This document shows positions 38,761 through 48,617 of a DNA stretch of 64,000 nucleotides, in pieces. Source of the DNA: Vagococcus entomophilus. GTDB lineage: Bacteria > Bacillota > Bacilli > Lactobacillales > Vagococcaceae. The stretch covers positions 930,001 through 994,000 of the forward strand of contig NZ_NGJZ01000001.1 of the NCBI RefSeq assembly GCF_003987595.1, read 5' to 3'. Positions within the stretch are counted from its first letter, which is position 1. Every line of letters begins with the position of its first letter. Below the pieces are notes generated by a model that saw nothing but the letters and a program-made list of their open reading frames with translations, was not told where the DNA came from and searched no databases. A program made the position numbers and the translations under genes.

Positions 38761-38817
38761 TTCGTTCTACCTCATTCTTTCTCAAGTATTGTTTCTCTCG
38801 CCTAATACTAGCATTTT

Positions 38818-39420
38818 TTATTTCATTTCTGCAAACATAGATACCATTTTCTTGAGCTGCATTGATTGTAACAAAGCAACACCGCTAAATCCAAATAAAA
38901 TAACAAAAGGAAACATTTGAGGAAGAAAAATGGGGCCAACTACTAGTAGAAGGAGCATTTCCATAAACATCAAGATCGATTCTGGTAGAAATTGAAAGGT
39001 ACATAAAACAGATTGTTTTAGGCTCTGCTTCACAGAATCTGTTTGACTTGCAAAAACATACGGATAGATGTTGTATAAACAAAGCCACGCGACAATCACA
39101 AAAAGTGGAATACTTAAGAATAAAAAGGAGCGGGCCGTAAAGTAAACGATGCTTGCCACAATACTATTGATTACTAACATGCCAGTACCAATCATTAGAC
39201 CTTTTTTCCACTGATGTTTAAAGCTAGTCACATACAACTGTACCACCGCTGCTTGCGGATCTTCCAAACTCTTTAAACTTACTTGGTACAGCGCAACAAG
39301 CGCCGTACCAATCGTCACAAGCGGAAGACAACTAACTAAAAAGAGTATGTTCAGTAGAAAAAGATTGGCTACTCGATTCAAAGTTGTAAATAAAACGCCA
39401 TCTATCTTAAAAATACCCAT
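38818..39420 (-). CDS. YesL-like (DUF624) membrane protein
   Basis: 200-residue membrane protein with about five hydrophobic segments. The N-terminus FKIDGVLFTTLNRVANLFLLNILFLVSCLPLVTIGTALVALY is characteristic of the YesL family, which is found again and again in operons with LplB/LplC-type permeases and large solute-binding lipoproteins. Its biochemical role is unknown; an accessory function for the importer is inferred from this linkage. SD AAGAGGAAG. Lies 21 bases after the binding-protein gene. Confidence 0.85.
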   Translation of the reverse strand: MGIFKIDGVLFTTLNRVANLFLLNILFLVSCLPLVTIGTALVALYQVSLKSLEDPQAAVVQLYVTSFKHQWKKGLMIGTGMLVINSIVASIVYFTARSFLFLSIPLFVIVAWLCLYNIYPYVFASQTDSVKQSLKQSVLCTFQFLPESILMFMEMLLLLVVGPIFLPQMFPFVILFGFSGVALLQSMQLKKMVSMFAEMK

Positions 39421-39441
39421 GTTTCTTCCTCTTTTCCTTTA

Positions 39442-41094
39442 TTACTCGTCTTTGCTCAAATCTAAACGTTTTTGATTATCTTTCATCTTATTATTTTGTT
39501 CTTTTAAGATTGCAGACCAATCATTACTCTTTCTAAATGATTTGAAATCAGACAAGGTCTTATCAAATTCTTTGTCATTTTTTGCTCTCAGCATACTAAT
39601 TAAAGAAGTTTGCCAATTTTTTGTGACTGCTTCATAACTTCTTGCTTCTGAAGTACCACTATCTGGTTGAATATTTTCAATGATAAAGTGTGGTTTCAGT
39701 TTTCCCTTACCCCAATTTTGCATTTGCGTCACAGCAGTTGTTGGTCTTTCTGCATAAGTATTAACGATGTCATGACTAAAGAAGATAAACTCACCTAAAC
39801 GGTATTTTTTGCTGTACTCAGTTGGGTTTTCTGATTGTAGTTTGGTGATTTCAGGTAACATGACAATTTTTCCTTTGTCATCATACTTAAAGGTTTTGCC
39901 TTCGACACCATAACGAGTTAAGATTTGTCCTTGTTTATCCATTAGATACGTAAATAATTGAATGGCTTTTGCTGGGTCTTTTGCTGTGTTGCTTACATAG
40001 TTGATCATCCAACCAGAAAGTCCCGTTTGTTTCAAACCAATTTTGTTGCCTTTGGTACTTTGAGGACCGTCAATTGCTACATACTCAGAGCCTGGATTTG
40101 CATTTTTGAAGCTTTGGAATCTAGAAACCGCACCGCTCGTTCCATCATACATCATTGTTGCGTATTTTCCTGATTCTACTTTTTCATCAAAAGTTGGACC
40201 ATCATCTGCAAAGCTATCATCAGTGATATTCCCATCACGATATACTTTGTTGATAGTGCTAATCCATGTTAGATAATCAGAATCTGTATCACGATCATAG
40301 TATTTTCCATCTTTAGTTTCAAGCGGCACTCCTAACCAGTCTTGAAGGGGAGAACCTAGAGAACCTGTTGTCGTCGTTACTGGGTTGAAACCAAACGGTA
40401 ACAAATTCGGGAACTTTTGTTTGATTAATTTCATTGTTGCTTGGAAATTTTCTGGTGTATCAAATTTAGCATCCGTGCCCAGTGCCGTTAAGACATCTTT
40501 ACGAATAATAAAGTTTGTGTTAACCGGCATGATGTTATCTTTATAGTCTTGTGTTGTATTTGAAAAATTGGGGTAACCATACGTCTTGCCATCTTTTAAT
40601 TGGAACCAATTCATCGTTTCTGTATTGGCAACTTTATTAAAATATGGATCATATTTATCCGCTAGTGTAGTCAGTGGTTGCGCCCATTTATTAGCAGTTT
40701 TTGCTGCTGAAGAATTGAAATCTGTAAGCGTAACAAGATCTGGCAAATCTCCGCTGGCAAACATGGTGTTTAATTTTGTATCATCTCCGGTAACAATCTT
40801 GACATCAATATTTAAATCTTTTTTTATTTGAGCCGTAACTAAGTCTTCACCAAAGTTTAATTTAAGCCAATCTGCATTGACATACCAAGTAAGTTTTGTA
40901 TTTTTCTTCTTATCTAACTTCCATGCTGGAGTCGTTTTACTTGGTGTGTATCTCCCTTTAATTGAATAAGTTTTTGCTGAACCTGTACTACTGTCGCCAC
41001 TCTTACTACTTTTCCCACAAGCTCCAAGTGCAAAAAGCGCACCTACTAACGCGAAACCTACCAAAACTTTACCGATTCTCTTCGAACTTTTCAT
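39442..41094 (-). CDS. Solute-binding lipoprotein, predicted beta-1,2-glucooligosaccharide binding
   Basis: Extracellular receptor of an ABC importer, 550 residues. Lipobox L-G-A-C with Cys26, then a Ser/Lys/Gly-rich linker. The large size and the LplA-like architecture (TKLTWYVNADWLKLNFGEDLVTAQIKKDLNIDVKIVTGDDTKLNTMFASGDLPDLVTL; later GLSGWMINYVSNTAKDPAKAIQLFTYLMD) place it with group-1 binding proteins for oligosaccharides. In L. innocua the protein in the same position (Lin1841) binds sophorooligosaccharides. Ligand assignment is by context. Confidence 0.87.
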   Translation of the reverse strand: MKSSKRIGKVLVGFALVGALFALGACGKSSKSGDSSTGSAKTYSIKGRYTPSKTTPAWKLDKKKNTKLTWYVNADWLKLNFGEDLVTAQIKKDLNIDVKIVTGDDTKLNTMFASGDLPDLVTLTDFNSSAAKTANKWAQPLTTLADKYDPYFNKVANTETMNWFQLKDGKTYGYPNFSNTTQDYKDNIMPVNTNFIIRKDVLTALGTDAKFDTPENFQATMKLIKQKFPNLLPFGFNPVTTTTGSLGSPLQDWLGVPLETKDGKYYDRDTDSDYLTWISTINKVYRDGNITDDSFADDGPTFDEKVESGKYATMMYDGTSGAVSRFQSFKNANPGSEYVAIDGPQSTKGNKIGLKQTGLSGWMINYVSNTAKDPAKAIQLFTYLMDKQGQILTRYGVEGKTFKYDDKGKIVMLPEITKLQSENPTEYSKKYRLGEFIFFSHDIVNTYAERPTTAVTQMQNWGKGKLKPHFIIENIQPDSGTSEARSYEAVTKNWQTSLISMLRAKNDKEFDKTLSDFKSFRKSNDWSAILKEQNNKMKDNQKRLDLSKDE

Positions 41095-41111
41095 TTTACT
41101 TCTCTCCTTTT

Positions 41112-42002
41112 CTATTCTTTTACTGCCCCAACCATCATGCCACCAATGAAGTATCGTTGAAGCAAGGGATAAATAATCAAAATGGGAACGGTTGTGATAA
41201 TAATCGTCGCAAGCTGCACCCCTTTACTACTACTTTGAACGACCGAGTTTGCAAGAGCTGCATTATCAAAGCCTTTTGTTTGTGACTGTACAATGATTTC
41301 ATAGATTTTCATTTGCAATGGATACAAATTTTGATCTGTAATAAACATTTTTGCCGTCATAAAATCATTCCACTGTGCCACACCATTAAACAATGTAATC
41401 GTTGCTAAAGCTGGTTTGGACAACGGTAAAAAGATTTTCGTGAAAATCGTCCAATCTCCTGCGCCATCAATTTTTGCAGATTCTTCTAATGAGGCTGGCA
41501 CATCTCTAAAGAAATTCATCAAAATGATGACATCGTAGTAACTAAGCATACCTGGGATGATATATACCCAAAAACTATCTAGTAGCCCAAGTGAGCGAAT
41601 TAATAAGTAGTAAGGAATCATCCCACCACCAAAGTAAAGGGTAATTACTCCAAATGTGGTATAAAAGCCTCGTCCTACTAATTTTCTTTTACTCAAGCCA
41701 TAAGCAACCATGGCACAAAAGAATACGTGTGTCAGTGCCCCTAAAACTGTTTTGGCAACCGAAATACCAAATGCCCGCCAGATGCTTGAGTCTGCAAAAA
41801 CTTTTTGATAATTTTGTAAAGTAAACTCTTTAGGCCAAAGTGTTGAACTGCCACTTGCCAGTGCGGTACTTGAGCTAAACGATGACACTACGACGTTCCA
41901 GATAGGGACTACGATAATCAGCGTAAATGCTAGGAGCACCACAATGTTGAGGATGTTAAAGGTTTTGTTTTCTTTAACTGTTTTCCCAGTTTTTTTCTTC
42001 AT
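41112..42002 (-). CDS. Carbohydrate ABC permease (LplC/YtcP type)
   Basis: 296-residue inner-membrane permease with six predicted helices. The EAA loop that contacts the ATPase is DVPASLEESAKIDGAGDWTIFTKIFLPLSKPALATI. Early region FTLIIVVPIWNVVVSSFSS and the end PILIIYPLLQRYFIGGMMVGAVKE are typical of the LplC group. 15 bases downstream of its partner permease. Forms the heterodimeric channel for the binding protein at 39442. Confidence 0.92.
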   Translation of the reverse strand: MKKKTGKTVKENKTFNILNIVVLLAFTLIIVVPIWNVVVSSFSSSTALASGSSTLWPKEFTLQNYQKVFADSSIWRAFGISVAKTVLGALTHVFFCAMVAYGLSKRKLVGRGFYTTFGVITLYFGGGMIPYYLLIRSLGLLDSFWVYIIPGMLSYYDVIILMNFFRDVPASLEESAKIDGAGDWTIFTKIFLPLSKPALATITLFNGVAQWNDFMTAKMFITDQNLYPLQMKIYEIIVQSQTKGFDNAALANSVVQSSSKGVQLATIIITTVPILIIYPLLQRYFIGGMMVGAVKE

Positions 42003-42017
42003 GTTTTCCCCTTCTTT

Positions 42018-42980
42018 CTAGAAAATAACCGATTCGCCATCGTTCATTTTTTTGGTTACTGTATTAGTAATTAGTAATAAAATAACAGAGATTAAGGAAA
42101 TTCCTAACCCTACAGCAGTTGCATAAGAAAAGTCGCCTTGTGTAAGTCCCATGCGGTAGACATAGGAATTAATAACTTCTGATCTTGCTGAGTTTTGGGA
42201 GTTCATTAACACTAATGTTTGATCTAAATTTGAACCTAGTAAATTGCTTACATTTAAAATTAAATTCAAGGAAATGATTGGCATCAAAAATGGTAAGGTG
42301 ATTTTCTTGATTTGTGTCCATTTGTTAGCTCCATCGATTCTTGCTGCTTCATAATACGTTGGATCAATTTTGGACATGGTTGCAAGATATAAAATAGTCC
42401 CCCAACCTGCTTCTTTCCAAATATCTGATAGCACTGCAATCATCCAATATTTATTCGCCGAAAGTAAATGGTTGCTCCCTTGTTGAATCAAACCCAGACC
42501 CGAAAGCATCTGATTCATCAGACCAGTTGTAGACAACCAAGAAATCATCATTCCACCGAGAATAATCCAAGAAAGAAAATGGGGTAGATAAGAAATGGTT
42601 TGAACAAGTTTCTTAAAGGGTCCATCTTTCAATTCATAGATCATAATCGCTAAAACTACGGGAATAAAGAAGCCTAAAAGTAATTTCAAAAGGCTAATGC
42701 CTAATGTATTGATTACAGCTTGCATAAAATATTTATCCCCAAGAATGATTTTAAAGTTTTCTAAGCCTACCCACGGTGCACCATTGATGGTATCCGTGAT
42801 GGTGTAATGTTTAAACGCAATCACCAATCCATAAATTGGAATATACGTAAAAACAAACATAAAGGCAATTCCTGGCAATACCATGGCCTGCAAACGCCAT
42901 TGATTGACAAATTGATATACTTTTTTTACAAAGCGTTGCTTGATACTTTGTTTCTTAACTACTGCTACTTCCGCTTTCAT
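42018..42980 (-). CDS. Carbohydrate ABC permease (LplB type)
   Basis: 320-residue permease, six predicted helices after a basic cytoplasmic N-terminus. EAA loop: DPTYYEAARIDGANKWTQIKKITLPFLMPIISLNLILNVSNLLG. Other LplB marks are PGIAFMFVFTYIPIYGLVIAFKHY and GLENFKIILGD. First transporter gene after GH94, 29 bases downstream. SD GGGGAGGA. Confidence 0.92.
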   Translation of the reverse strand: MKAEVAVVKKQSIKQRFVKKVYQFVNQWRLQAMVLPGIAFMFVFTYIPIYGLVIAFKHYTITDTINGAPWVGLENFKIILGDKYFMQAVINTLGISLLKLLLGFFIPVVLAIMIYELKDGPFKKLVQTISYLPHFLSWIILGGMMISWLSTTGLMNQMLSGLGLIQQGSNHLLSANKYWMIAVLSDIWKEAGWGTILYLATMSKIDPTYYEAARIDGANKWTQIKKITLPFLMPIISLNLILNVSNLLGSNLDQTLVLMNSQNSARSEVINSYVYRMGLTQGDFSYATAVGLGISLISVILLLITNTVTKKMNDGESVIF

Positions 42981-43009
42981 TTTTTATTTCCTCCCCTAAC
43001 GATTTGTCT

Positions 43010-46000
43010 TTATTTCGTATCAGCCATCCCTTCCGTTTTCTTTTTTTCATAGACAATCAATAACTCGTCGGTTTCTGTAATAGTTGCCAGTAACTCTTTT
43101 GGTATAATATAGCCGCCTTCTCGGTAAAGATTAAAGTCTCTTTCAAGTTGACTCAAATCAATTGGCGTATCGTTGATGATAAGTCGTTCGGTTTGAGCCA
43201 TACGAACTTCCAATTTCAATGGTCGATTTAAATAATACAATTGCCCACCAAAGCTTTCATACGCTTCAGGTACAACTGGATCCAAAACTAAATCCTGATT
43301 TTTAATTTTAATTCCAAGTAAATTAGTCATTAGCTGATTCAAGTAAATACCAGGTCCACTTGAGTAAACACGCCACCCACCTTTTACTTGTCTTTGCCCA
43401 GATTGGAGCAAGTGAAAGTCTCTTGCTGCTTCGTATCTTGTTTTAAAATCACCATCTGAACTACTAAAGTAGGCATTACTTTGACGGATTTGAGCATTTG
43501 GTACGTATTTTTCGATTAAAATGGGATTAATAACGCTAAGTGCTTGCCACATTTGGCTTCCTAGGCCCACTTTACTTAATGTTTCACTGTAACGAATGTG
43601 TGCATGGACATATTGCAACCCGATTTCACGGCCAAAGTTGGCTGCTTGTTCTGCCCTTTTAAAATAAGTACTCACCCCACCACTATAAGGAGCAGGCTTA
43701 TTCATCAAGTGAACCCCGTCAGGAAACAGTAATTTTTCTTGAATTGTATCCAAATACTGCGCTGCTTTATTTTTTTCACTCAATTCACTGGTAATACTTT
43801 GAATCATTGGCAACAAGCGATAATGAATCCCCGTCTTAGTATCTGATGGGTGAATTATATAGTCAAATTGTTCTTGCTCATGAAGAACAAACCCTGGTAA
43901 TACCTCTTGATTTACCATATATTGGTTATAATCCGCTTGAATTTCCTTAGCCAAAGTTGCCCACTGTTTGCTTTCTTGTTGATGTGTCGTGACAATAGCA
44001 TCGGCTAACGTTTTAAGCGCCACATAAGTCAGGGCAACTGTCCAAGTACTTGCCATGTCTTTTTTCAATCTAGCATCCGCTGGTTGCAAGGTATCATCCC
44101 AATCCCCATCACCATAGCAAGACAGTTTCGTACCTGGTAAGAAATGCGATTCAATATACTGAATTTCTCGTTTAAGATGATCAAATAACGTTTCTTTTTC
44201 TTCGCTAAATTGTCCAGTTTCCTTGACCATATAAGGTAAAGTTTCTGCCAAAATAGAGACATCATTGGTTGCACGTAAGTAATCTCCCACAACTTTAAGT
44301 GGCCAAACGATAATGTCACCATGACTTTCATCTGCCATGGTTTCATGGTATTGGTCAAACATAAACCACTGTGGCCAGTTGCCATCTTCAATAAATTGGT
44401 GTCTAAATAGGTGCAAAAGTATCTCTCTTGCTATGTCAAAGTGCTGTGTCGCCATAAAGAACTCAAATGGTCCTTGACAAACATCACGTGTCCCCCAAGC
44501 GGCTCCGCCAAATTGTTCCAATCCATGTGGAGAAAGGTAGTGAATGAGCATGTCTAACGTGTACCAATCAACAATTGTATTCATCCGTTCGATTGCTTCT
44601 GGGTTTTTCTTTTGATTGCTTGTTAGTGAAAAACGACGGTGAAGGCTTTGCAGATGTTCTTGGAAATCTTCTTGTGCTTGTCTGCTCGTTTGTGTAGACC
44701 ACTCACCAAATGTTTCTTGTAAAGTTCCCATTATTTTCAAGCTAAGCTGTGCTGTTGGAGCAAACGTTAAGGTCAATAAGTCAGGTAAAAGGGTGGTACT
44801 CTCTGTCCCCGACTCAAACCACATAGTATTTTTAGCTACTTGACCATGCGTTTTTTCCCATTTCATTTTGTATTTTAAATTGGGACATTTTTTCTGAGTC
44901 AATGTCTTTGCTTTTACTCCAAACACTAGCTGATTCTCTTTTCTTTCATCGGCCAATTCTTCTAATAAAAGCTCGCTTGTAATTACCCATTCATACTGTT
45001 TCTCTTGGGTGGATTCAATCGTCAAATCCACTTCAGAAGCATCTGTTTTGGTATGGACAGTCACTACAATCAAATCTCCTTGATACTTGTATAACCATTT
45101 TGTATCATTCAAGCCCATTTGATAGGCGGATGGCACGCCTAAGTTGAGATACTCGCCATTTTCTTTTAAATAAATACGCTGTCCGGTCGCTTTAAAGATG
45201 TTTAATGGGTTACGTACGTTTGTAATCAAGCTATTATTAGAGGTATTCCCCAAAACTAACTGTGACTGAAAAGCCCCATACATGTAAGAAGTTGAAGCCA
45301 ACGTTGGTTGATCAATTGTGACATGTTTTTCAGCCAAAATAATATGCCCATGCGATCTTTCTGTCAGAGCTTCTTTTTCACTCAAGACAATATGTTGATT
45401 GTTCTTACCGAAAAAGGAAAGGAGCTGTTGCTCTTCGCTATATTCTTCTAGCTTTCTTTCAGGATAAAGCTTCTCAATTTCTTCTTGTTCTAGCGTTTCG
45501 CCAGTTAGAACGTCTAGAGTATCAGCCTTTCTTTTGAGCACTGTCTCCTCTAAAAACACTTGTTTGGCTGCAGTTTCCAAGGCTAGATAGTCATCCTGAA
45601 TGAGGCGAATATCTTCTTCTTGCTCTACTCTTTCGGGATGGTTTTCTTTGGCATACCCGTAAAATACGGCTTTTTGCGTTTCACCATTTAGCACGAAATC
45701 TTCACTTTGAAGGGCAATAAAACCGAACTCGTATTGATAGACCTCACTCACAAGATGCTCTTGTAGTAAAGCTTCGGCTTGGTTTGTCCACTTATAAGAC
45801 TTACCAAAAAATTGGTATCCATCTGTTGTATAGGCAGTGGCACCTGTCAACGTTCCCATTTGCATATAAGGGTTAGTTGTACCTTGTTTTTGGTTTTGTC
45901 TTGCCGTTACATGTACTCCACTTTCTTGGTTAAAGAACACCCGATAATCAACATACTGTGAAACATAGGCTTCATTTGCAAGTAATGCTCCTGGTAGTGC

Positions 46001-46375
46001 TAAGCCAATATCCTGGGTTAAGATTAAATCAATTGTTTCTTGATTTTGGCCAGATACGCGAACATCATAAAACCAAGTATTATTTTGCCCTAATTGGAAT
46101 ACCACTTCATATCGAAACGTTTCGATTTTTCCGCTCCACTTTATGGCATCCTCTGCTAAACTCACCTTACTTTGAGATTGGCTGCCAATCAAAGGGTAAC
46201 TACGGATCTTTTGGCCCTCTTCTTTTACCCTGAGATAAAGATTGCTTAGGGAACCGTCAAAGGGATTTCCTACTAATTGATTCATTTGAATTTCTTTAAG
46301 TGTTAGTTTTTCAAGAGCACCTGTCGGTAAGAAACGCGCGATCAAGTCTCCTTTTTGAAATGTTTTATTCGCCAT
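43010..46375 (-). CDS. GH94 family phosphorylase, predicted 1,2-beta-oligoglucan phosphorylase
   Basis: 1,121-residue cytoplasmic enzyme predicted to phosphorolyse beta-1,2-linked glucooligosaccharides to alpha-glucose 1-phosphate. N-terminal beta-sandwich regions (about 1-560), linker, and an (alpha/alpha)6 catalytic domain with FGGAAWGTRDVCQGPFEFF, GNWPQWFMFDQY, ESHGDIIVWPLKVVGDYL and YGDGDWDDTLQPAD, whose second Asp (about residue 758) corresponds to the general acid of GH94. The C-terminal segment WRVYSSGPGIYLNQLMTNLLGIK is also typical. Length and neighbours match L. innocua SOGP (about 1,110 residues) rather than cellobiose phosphorylases (about 800-820). No signal peptide. An operator-like palindrome lies inside the gene at 46112. 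Confidence 0.88.
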   Translation of the reverse strand: MANKTFQKGDLIARFLPTGALEKLTLKEIQMNQLVGNPFDGSLSNLYLRVKEEGQKIRSYPLIGSQSQSKVSLAEDAIKWSGKIETFRYEVVFQLGQNNTWFYDVRVSGQNQETIDLILTQDIGLALPGALLANEAYVSQYVDYRVFFNQESGVHVTARQNQKQGTTNPYMQMGTLTGATAYTTDGYQFFGKSYKWTNQAEALLQEHLVSEVYQYEFGFIALQSEDFVLNGETQKAVFYGYAKENHPERVEQEEDIRLIQDDYLALETAAKQVFLEETVLKRKADTLDVLTGETLEQEEIEKLYPERKLEEYSEEQQLLSFFGKNNQHIVLSEKEALTERSHGHIILAEKHVTIDQPTLASTSYMYGAFQSQLVLGNTSNNSLITNVRNPLNIFKATGQRIYLKENGEYLNLGVPSAYQMGLNDTKWLYKYQGDLIVVTVHTKTDASEVDLTIESTQEKQYEWVITSELLLEELADERKENQLVFGVKAKTLTQKKCPNLKYKMKWEKTHGQVAKNTMWFESGTESTTLLPDLLTLTFAPTAQLSLKIMGTLQETFGEWSTQTSRQAQEDFQEHLQSLHRRFSLTSNQKKNPEAIERMNTIVDWYTLDMLIHYLSPHGLEQFGGAAWGTRDVCQGPFEFFMATQHFDIAREILLHLFRHQFIEDGNWPQWFMFDQYHETMADESHGDIIVWPLKVVGDYLRATNDVSILAETLPYMVKETGQFSEEKETLFDHLKREIQYIESHFLPGTKLSCYGDGDWDDTLQPADARLKKDMASTWTVALTYVALKTLADAIVTTHQQESKQWATLAKEIQADYNQYMVNQEVLPGFVLHEQEQFDYIIHPSDTKTGIHYRLLPMIQSITSELSEKNKAAQYLDTIQEKLLFPDGVHLMNKPAPYSGGVSTYFKRAEQAANFGREIGLQYVHAHIRYSETLSKVGLGSQMWQALSVINPILIEKYVPNAQIRQSNAYFSSSDGDFKTRYEAARDFHLLQSGQRQVKGGWRVYSSGPGIYLNQLMTNLLGIKIKNQDLVLDPVVPEAYESFGGQLYYLNRPLKLEVRMAQTERLIINDTPIDLSQLERDFNLYREGGYIIPKELLATITETDELLIVYEKKKTEGMADTK
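46112..46125. promoter_or_regulatory. Intragenic copy of the LacI operator-like palindrome
   Basis: TCGAAACGTTTCGA, identical to the site at 48577-48590, lies within codons for I-E-T-F-R about 250 bases into the GH94 gene. It could act as an auxiliary operator (looping over 2.45 kb) or as a roadblock to elongation. Confidence 0.55.
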
Positions 46376-46394
46376 AATGGGCCTCCTACTTCAC

Positions 46395-48548
46395 TTATAT
46401 CGTAAAATTTTGTTCTAAAACTTCGGCACTGTTACTTCCAACCATCAGTACAAACTCACCTTGGTCATAGCGTTGTGATAAATCTGAGTGTACATAACCA
46501 AGTTCTTCTACTGAAAATTCATGTGTAACAACCTTTTCTTCGCCTTTTTCAAGGAAAATTCGATCAAATCCTTTTAATTCTTTAAGTGGACGCACTACCT
46601 CTCCAACCTTATCTCTCACATACCACTGTACGGTTTCATTACCAGCAACTTTTCCAGTATTTTTGACTGTAACCTGCGCTTTTAATTGATTATCTGAGCT
46701 TTTAACAAGTTTAAATCCACGATAATCAAACTTGGTATAACTTAGCCCATAGCCAAACGGATAAAGTGGGGTATTTTCCACGTCCAAATATTTGGAAACA
46801 TATTTATTCTCAAGATCATTTTCATCAATTGGGCGTCCAGTATTAAAGTGATTATAGTAAACTGGAACTTGTCCAACGTTTCGTGGGAAGCTCATTGTTA
46901 GCTTACCTTGTGGTACTTTATTGCCATATAAAATGTTTAGAATTGCTTTTGCTCCACTTGTTCCTGGGAACCACGCTTCTACTAACCCTTGAACCTGCTG
47001 CGAAACTCCTGTTACATCTAATGGCCGACCATTAAATAATACTGCAATAGTTTTGGCATTCACCTTTGTCATTTTTTCAATCAAGTCACGCTGTGCTTTT
47101 GGTAACCGAATGTCACTACGACTGCTAGCTTCCCCACTCATATCTGGTGTTTCACCTGTCAGAATCACTACTTTATCTGCTTTCTCTGCTAATTTTAAAG
47201 CTGTTTCCAACTCTTCTTGAGTGACGTCAAAAGCTGAGGCAATCGGTAAAATGCGCGTGTTGGCATTTTGGTAATCTGACTGTAAGATATCTGCAACACT
47301 TTTTGTTTCTGTGGGATCGCCTTTCCAACTCCATGTCCCCAGAATATTCGAACTGTCAACATGTGATCCAACAAATAGAACGTTTTCATTTTCACTTATT
47401 GGGAGAACTGATTCTTTGTTTTCAAGCAAAACAATCGCTTCTTCGGCTGCGATTTGAGCAATGTCTTGAAACTCTTTTGAAAAGACTTTATCTGCTTCAA
47501 GCGTTTCGTCTGTAAAACGATCTGGATTTTCAAAAAGTCCTAACTCATTTTTTAAAGTTAAAATTCTGAGTACTGCTTCGTCTAATAGACTTTCTGAAAC
47601 TTCACCACTTTCGATTAGCTTTTCTAATTCATTATGGTAACAAAATGTCATCATTTCAATGTCTACACCAGCTTCAATCGACAGTTTGGCAACCTCTTTT
47701 TCTGTTGCTGCTACACCGTGGTGAATCGCTTCTTTCATAGCAGCCCAGTCAGAAATTAGAACGCCATCAAATGCCCATTCTTCACGTAAAATTTTACGAT
47801 TAAGATATTTGTTTACAGATGCCGGAATTCCGTCTACTGTATTAAATGAGGTCATGACAAGTTTACTACCAGCATCCACAGCTGCTTTATAAGAAGGTAA
47901 GTAGTTTTCTCTTAACTCGCGCTCTGACATGTTGACCGTGTTGTATTCACGTCCGCCTTCTGGTGCCCCATAAGCCGCAAAGTGCTTCACGCAGGCTGCA
48001 ATGCTACCGTATTGTTGTAAAGCATTTTCCTTTTTCCCTTGGTAGCCTTCTACCATACTTTTTGCGTATACTTTGTTTAAATATGGATCTTCTCCAGTTG
48101 ATTCCAACACTCGTCCCCATCTTGGGTCGCGAACTAAATCAACCATTGGAGAAAATGTGATATGAATCCCAGAAACCGAAGACTCTTCTGCCGCAACACT
48201 TGCAGTTTTTTCAACCAATTCTGGATTCCAACTTGCTGCAAGTCCTAATGGTATCGGAAAAATTGTGCGGTAGCCATGGACAATGTCTGCCATTAACAAT
48301 AACGGGATCCCTAAACGATTTTTTTCTAAGTACTCTTTTTGAGCCTTCTTAGCCGCTTTAGCTCCGGACAAGCTTAGCGCAGAACCTACATCAATTAAAT
48401 CCTCACTTGTTAAATTATTGCCGCTTAGCGGTCCTGTTGCTTCTGTCTGCTCTTCACTAAAAAAATCCCCTGTTACTTGTTGCAATTGTTCAATCTTTTC
48501 CTTACGAGTCATTTGACCCAATAGTTGCTCAAGTTGCGCCTGTTTCAT
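46395..48548 (-). CDS. GH3 beta-glucosidase, predicted sophorose/beta-1,2-glucoside specific
   Basis: 717-residue cytoplasmic glycoside hydrolase. (beta/alpha)8 domain with MADIVHGYRTIFPIPLGLAASWNPEL, FSPMVDLVRDPRWGRVLESTGEDPYL, CVKHFAAYGAPEGGREYN and the nucleophile Asp267 in LISDWAAMKEA; the second domain carries the region VLTGETPDMSGEASSRSDIRLP, and a C-terminal fibronectin-III-like domain has PLYPFGYGLSYTKF. No signal peptide, unlike exported GH3 enzymes. It would release glucose from short beta-1,2-glucooligosaccharides left by the phosphorylase, as Lin1840 does in Listeria. First gene of the operon. Confidence 0.9.
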   Translation of the reverse strand: MKQAQLEQLLGQMTRKEKIEQLQQVTGDFFSEEQTEATGPLSGNNLTSEDLIDVGSALSLSGAKAAKKAQKEYLEKNRLGIPLLLMADIVHGYRTIFPIPLGLAASWNPELVEKTASVAAEESSVSGIHITFSPMVDLVRDPRWGRVLESTGEDPYLNKVYAKSMVEGYQGKKENALQQYGSIAACVKHFAAYGAPEGGREYNTVNMSERELRENYLPSYKAAVDAGSKLVMTSFNTVDGIPASVNKYLNRKILREEWAFDGVLISDWAAMKEAIHHGVAATEKEVAKLSIEAGVDIEMMTFCYHNELEKLIESGEVSESLLDEAVLRILTLKNELGLFENPDRFTDETLEADKVFSKEFQDIAQIAAEEAIVLLENKESVLPISENENVLFVGSHVDSSNILGTWSWKGDPTETKSVADILQSDYQNANTRILPIASAFDVTQEELETALKLAEKADKVVILTGETPDMSGEASSRSDIRLPKAQRDLIEKMTKVNAKTIAVLFNGRPLDVTGVSQQVQGLVEAWFPGTSGAKAILNILYGNKVPQGKLTMSFPRNVGQVPVYYNHFNTGRPIDENDLENKYVSKYLDVENTPLYPFGYGLSYTKFDYRGFKLVKSSDNQLKAQVTVKNTGKVAGNETVQWYVRDKVGEVVRPLKELKGFDRIFLEKGEEKVVTHEFSVEELGYVHSDLSQRYDQGEFVLMVGSNSAEVLEQNFTI

Positions 48549-48576
48549 TCTTCCACAATCCTCTCAATCCATTTTA

Positions 48577-48590
48577 TCGAAACGTTTCGA
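48577..48590. promoter_or_regulatory. LacI-type operator of the beta-1,2-glucan operon
   Basis: The perfect 14-bp palindrome TCGAAACGTTTCGA with the CG centre preferred by LacI-family proteins is 29 bases upstream of the GH3 start. The LacI gene in the operon is the likely cognate regulator. Confidence 0.75.
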
Positions 48591-48617
48591 CTAAAGTTTA
48601 ACACCTTAACAGATATT

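Noticed and set aside
43010-46375. Several antisense and alternative-frame ORFs of 60-110 codons inside the GH94 gene
   Set aside because: They overlap a clearly conserved enzyme along its whole length and have no family features or ribosome binding sites.
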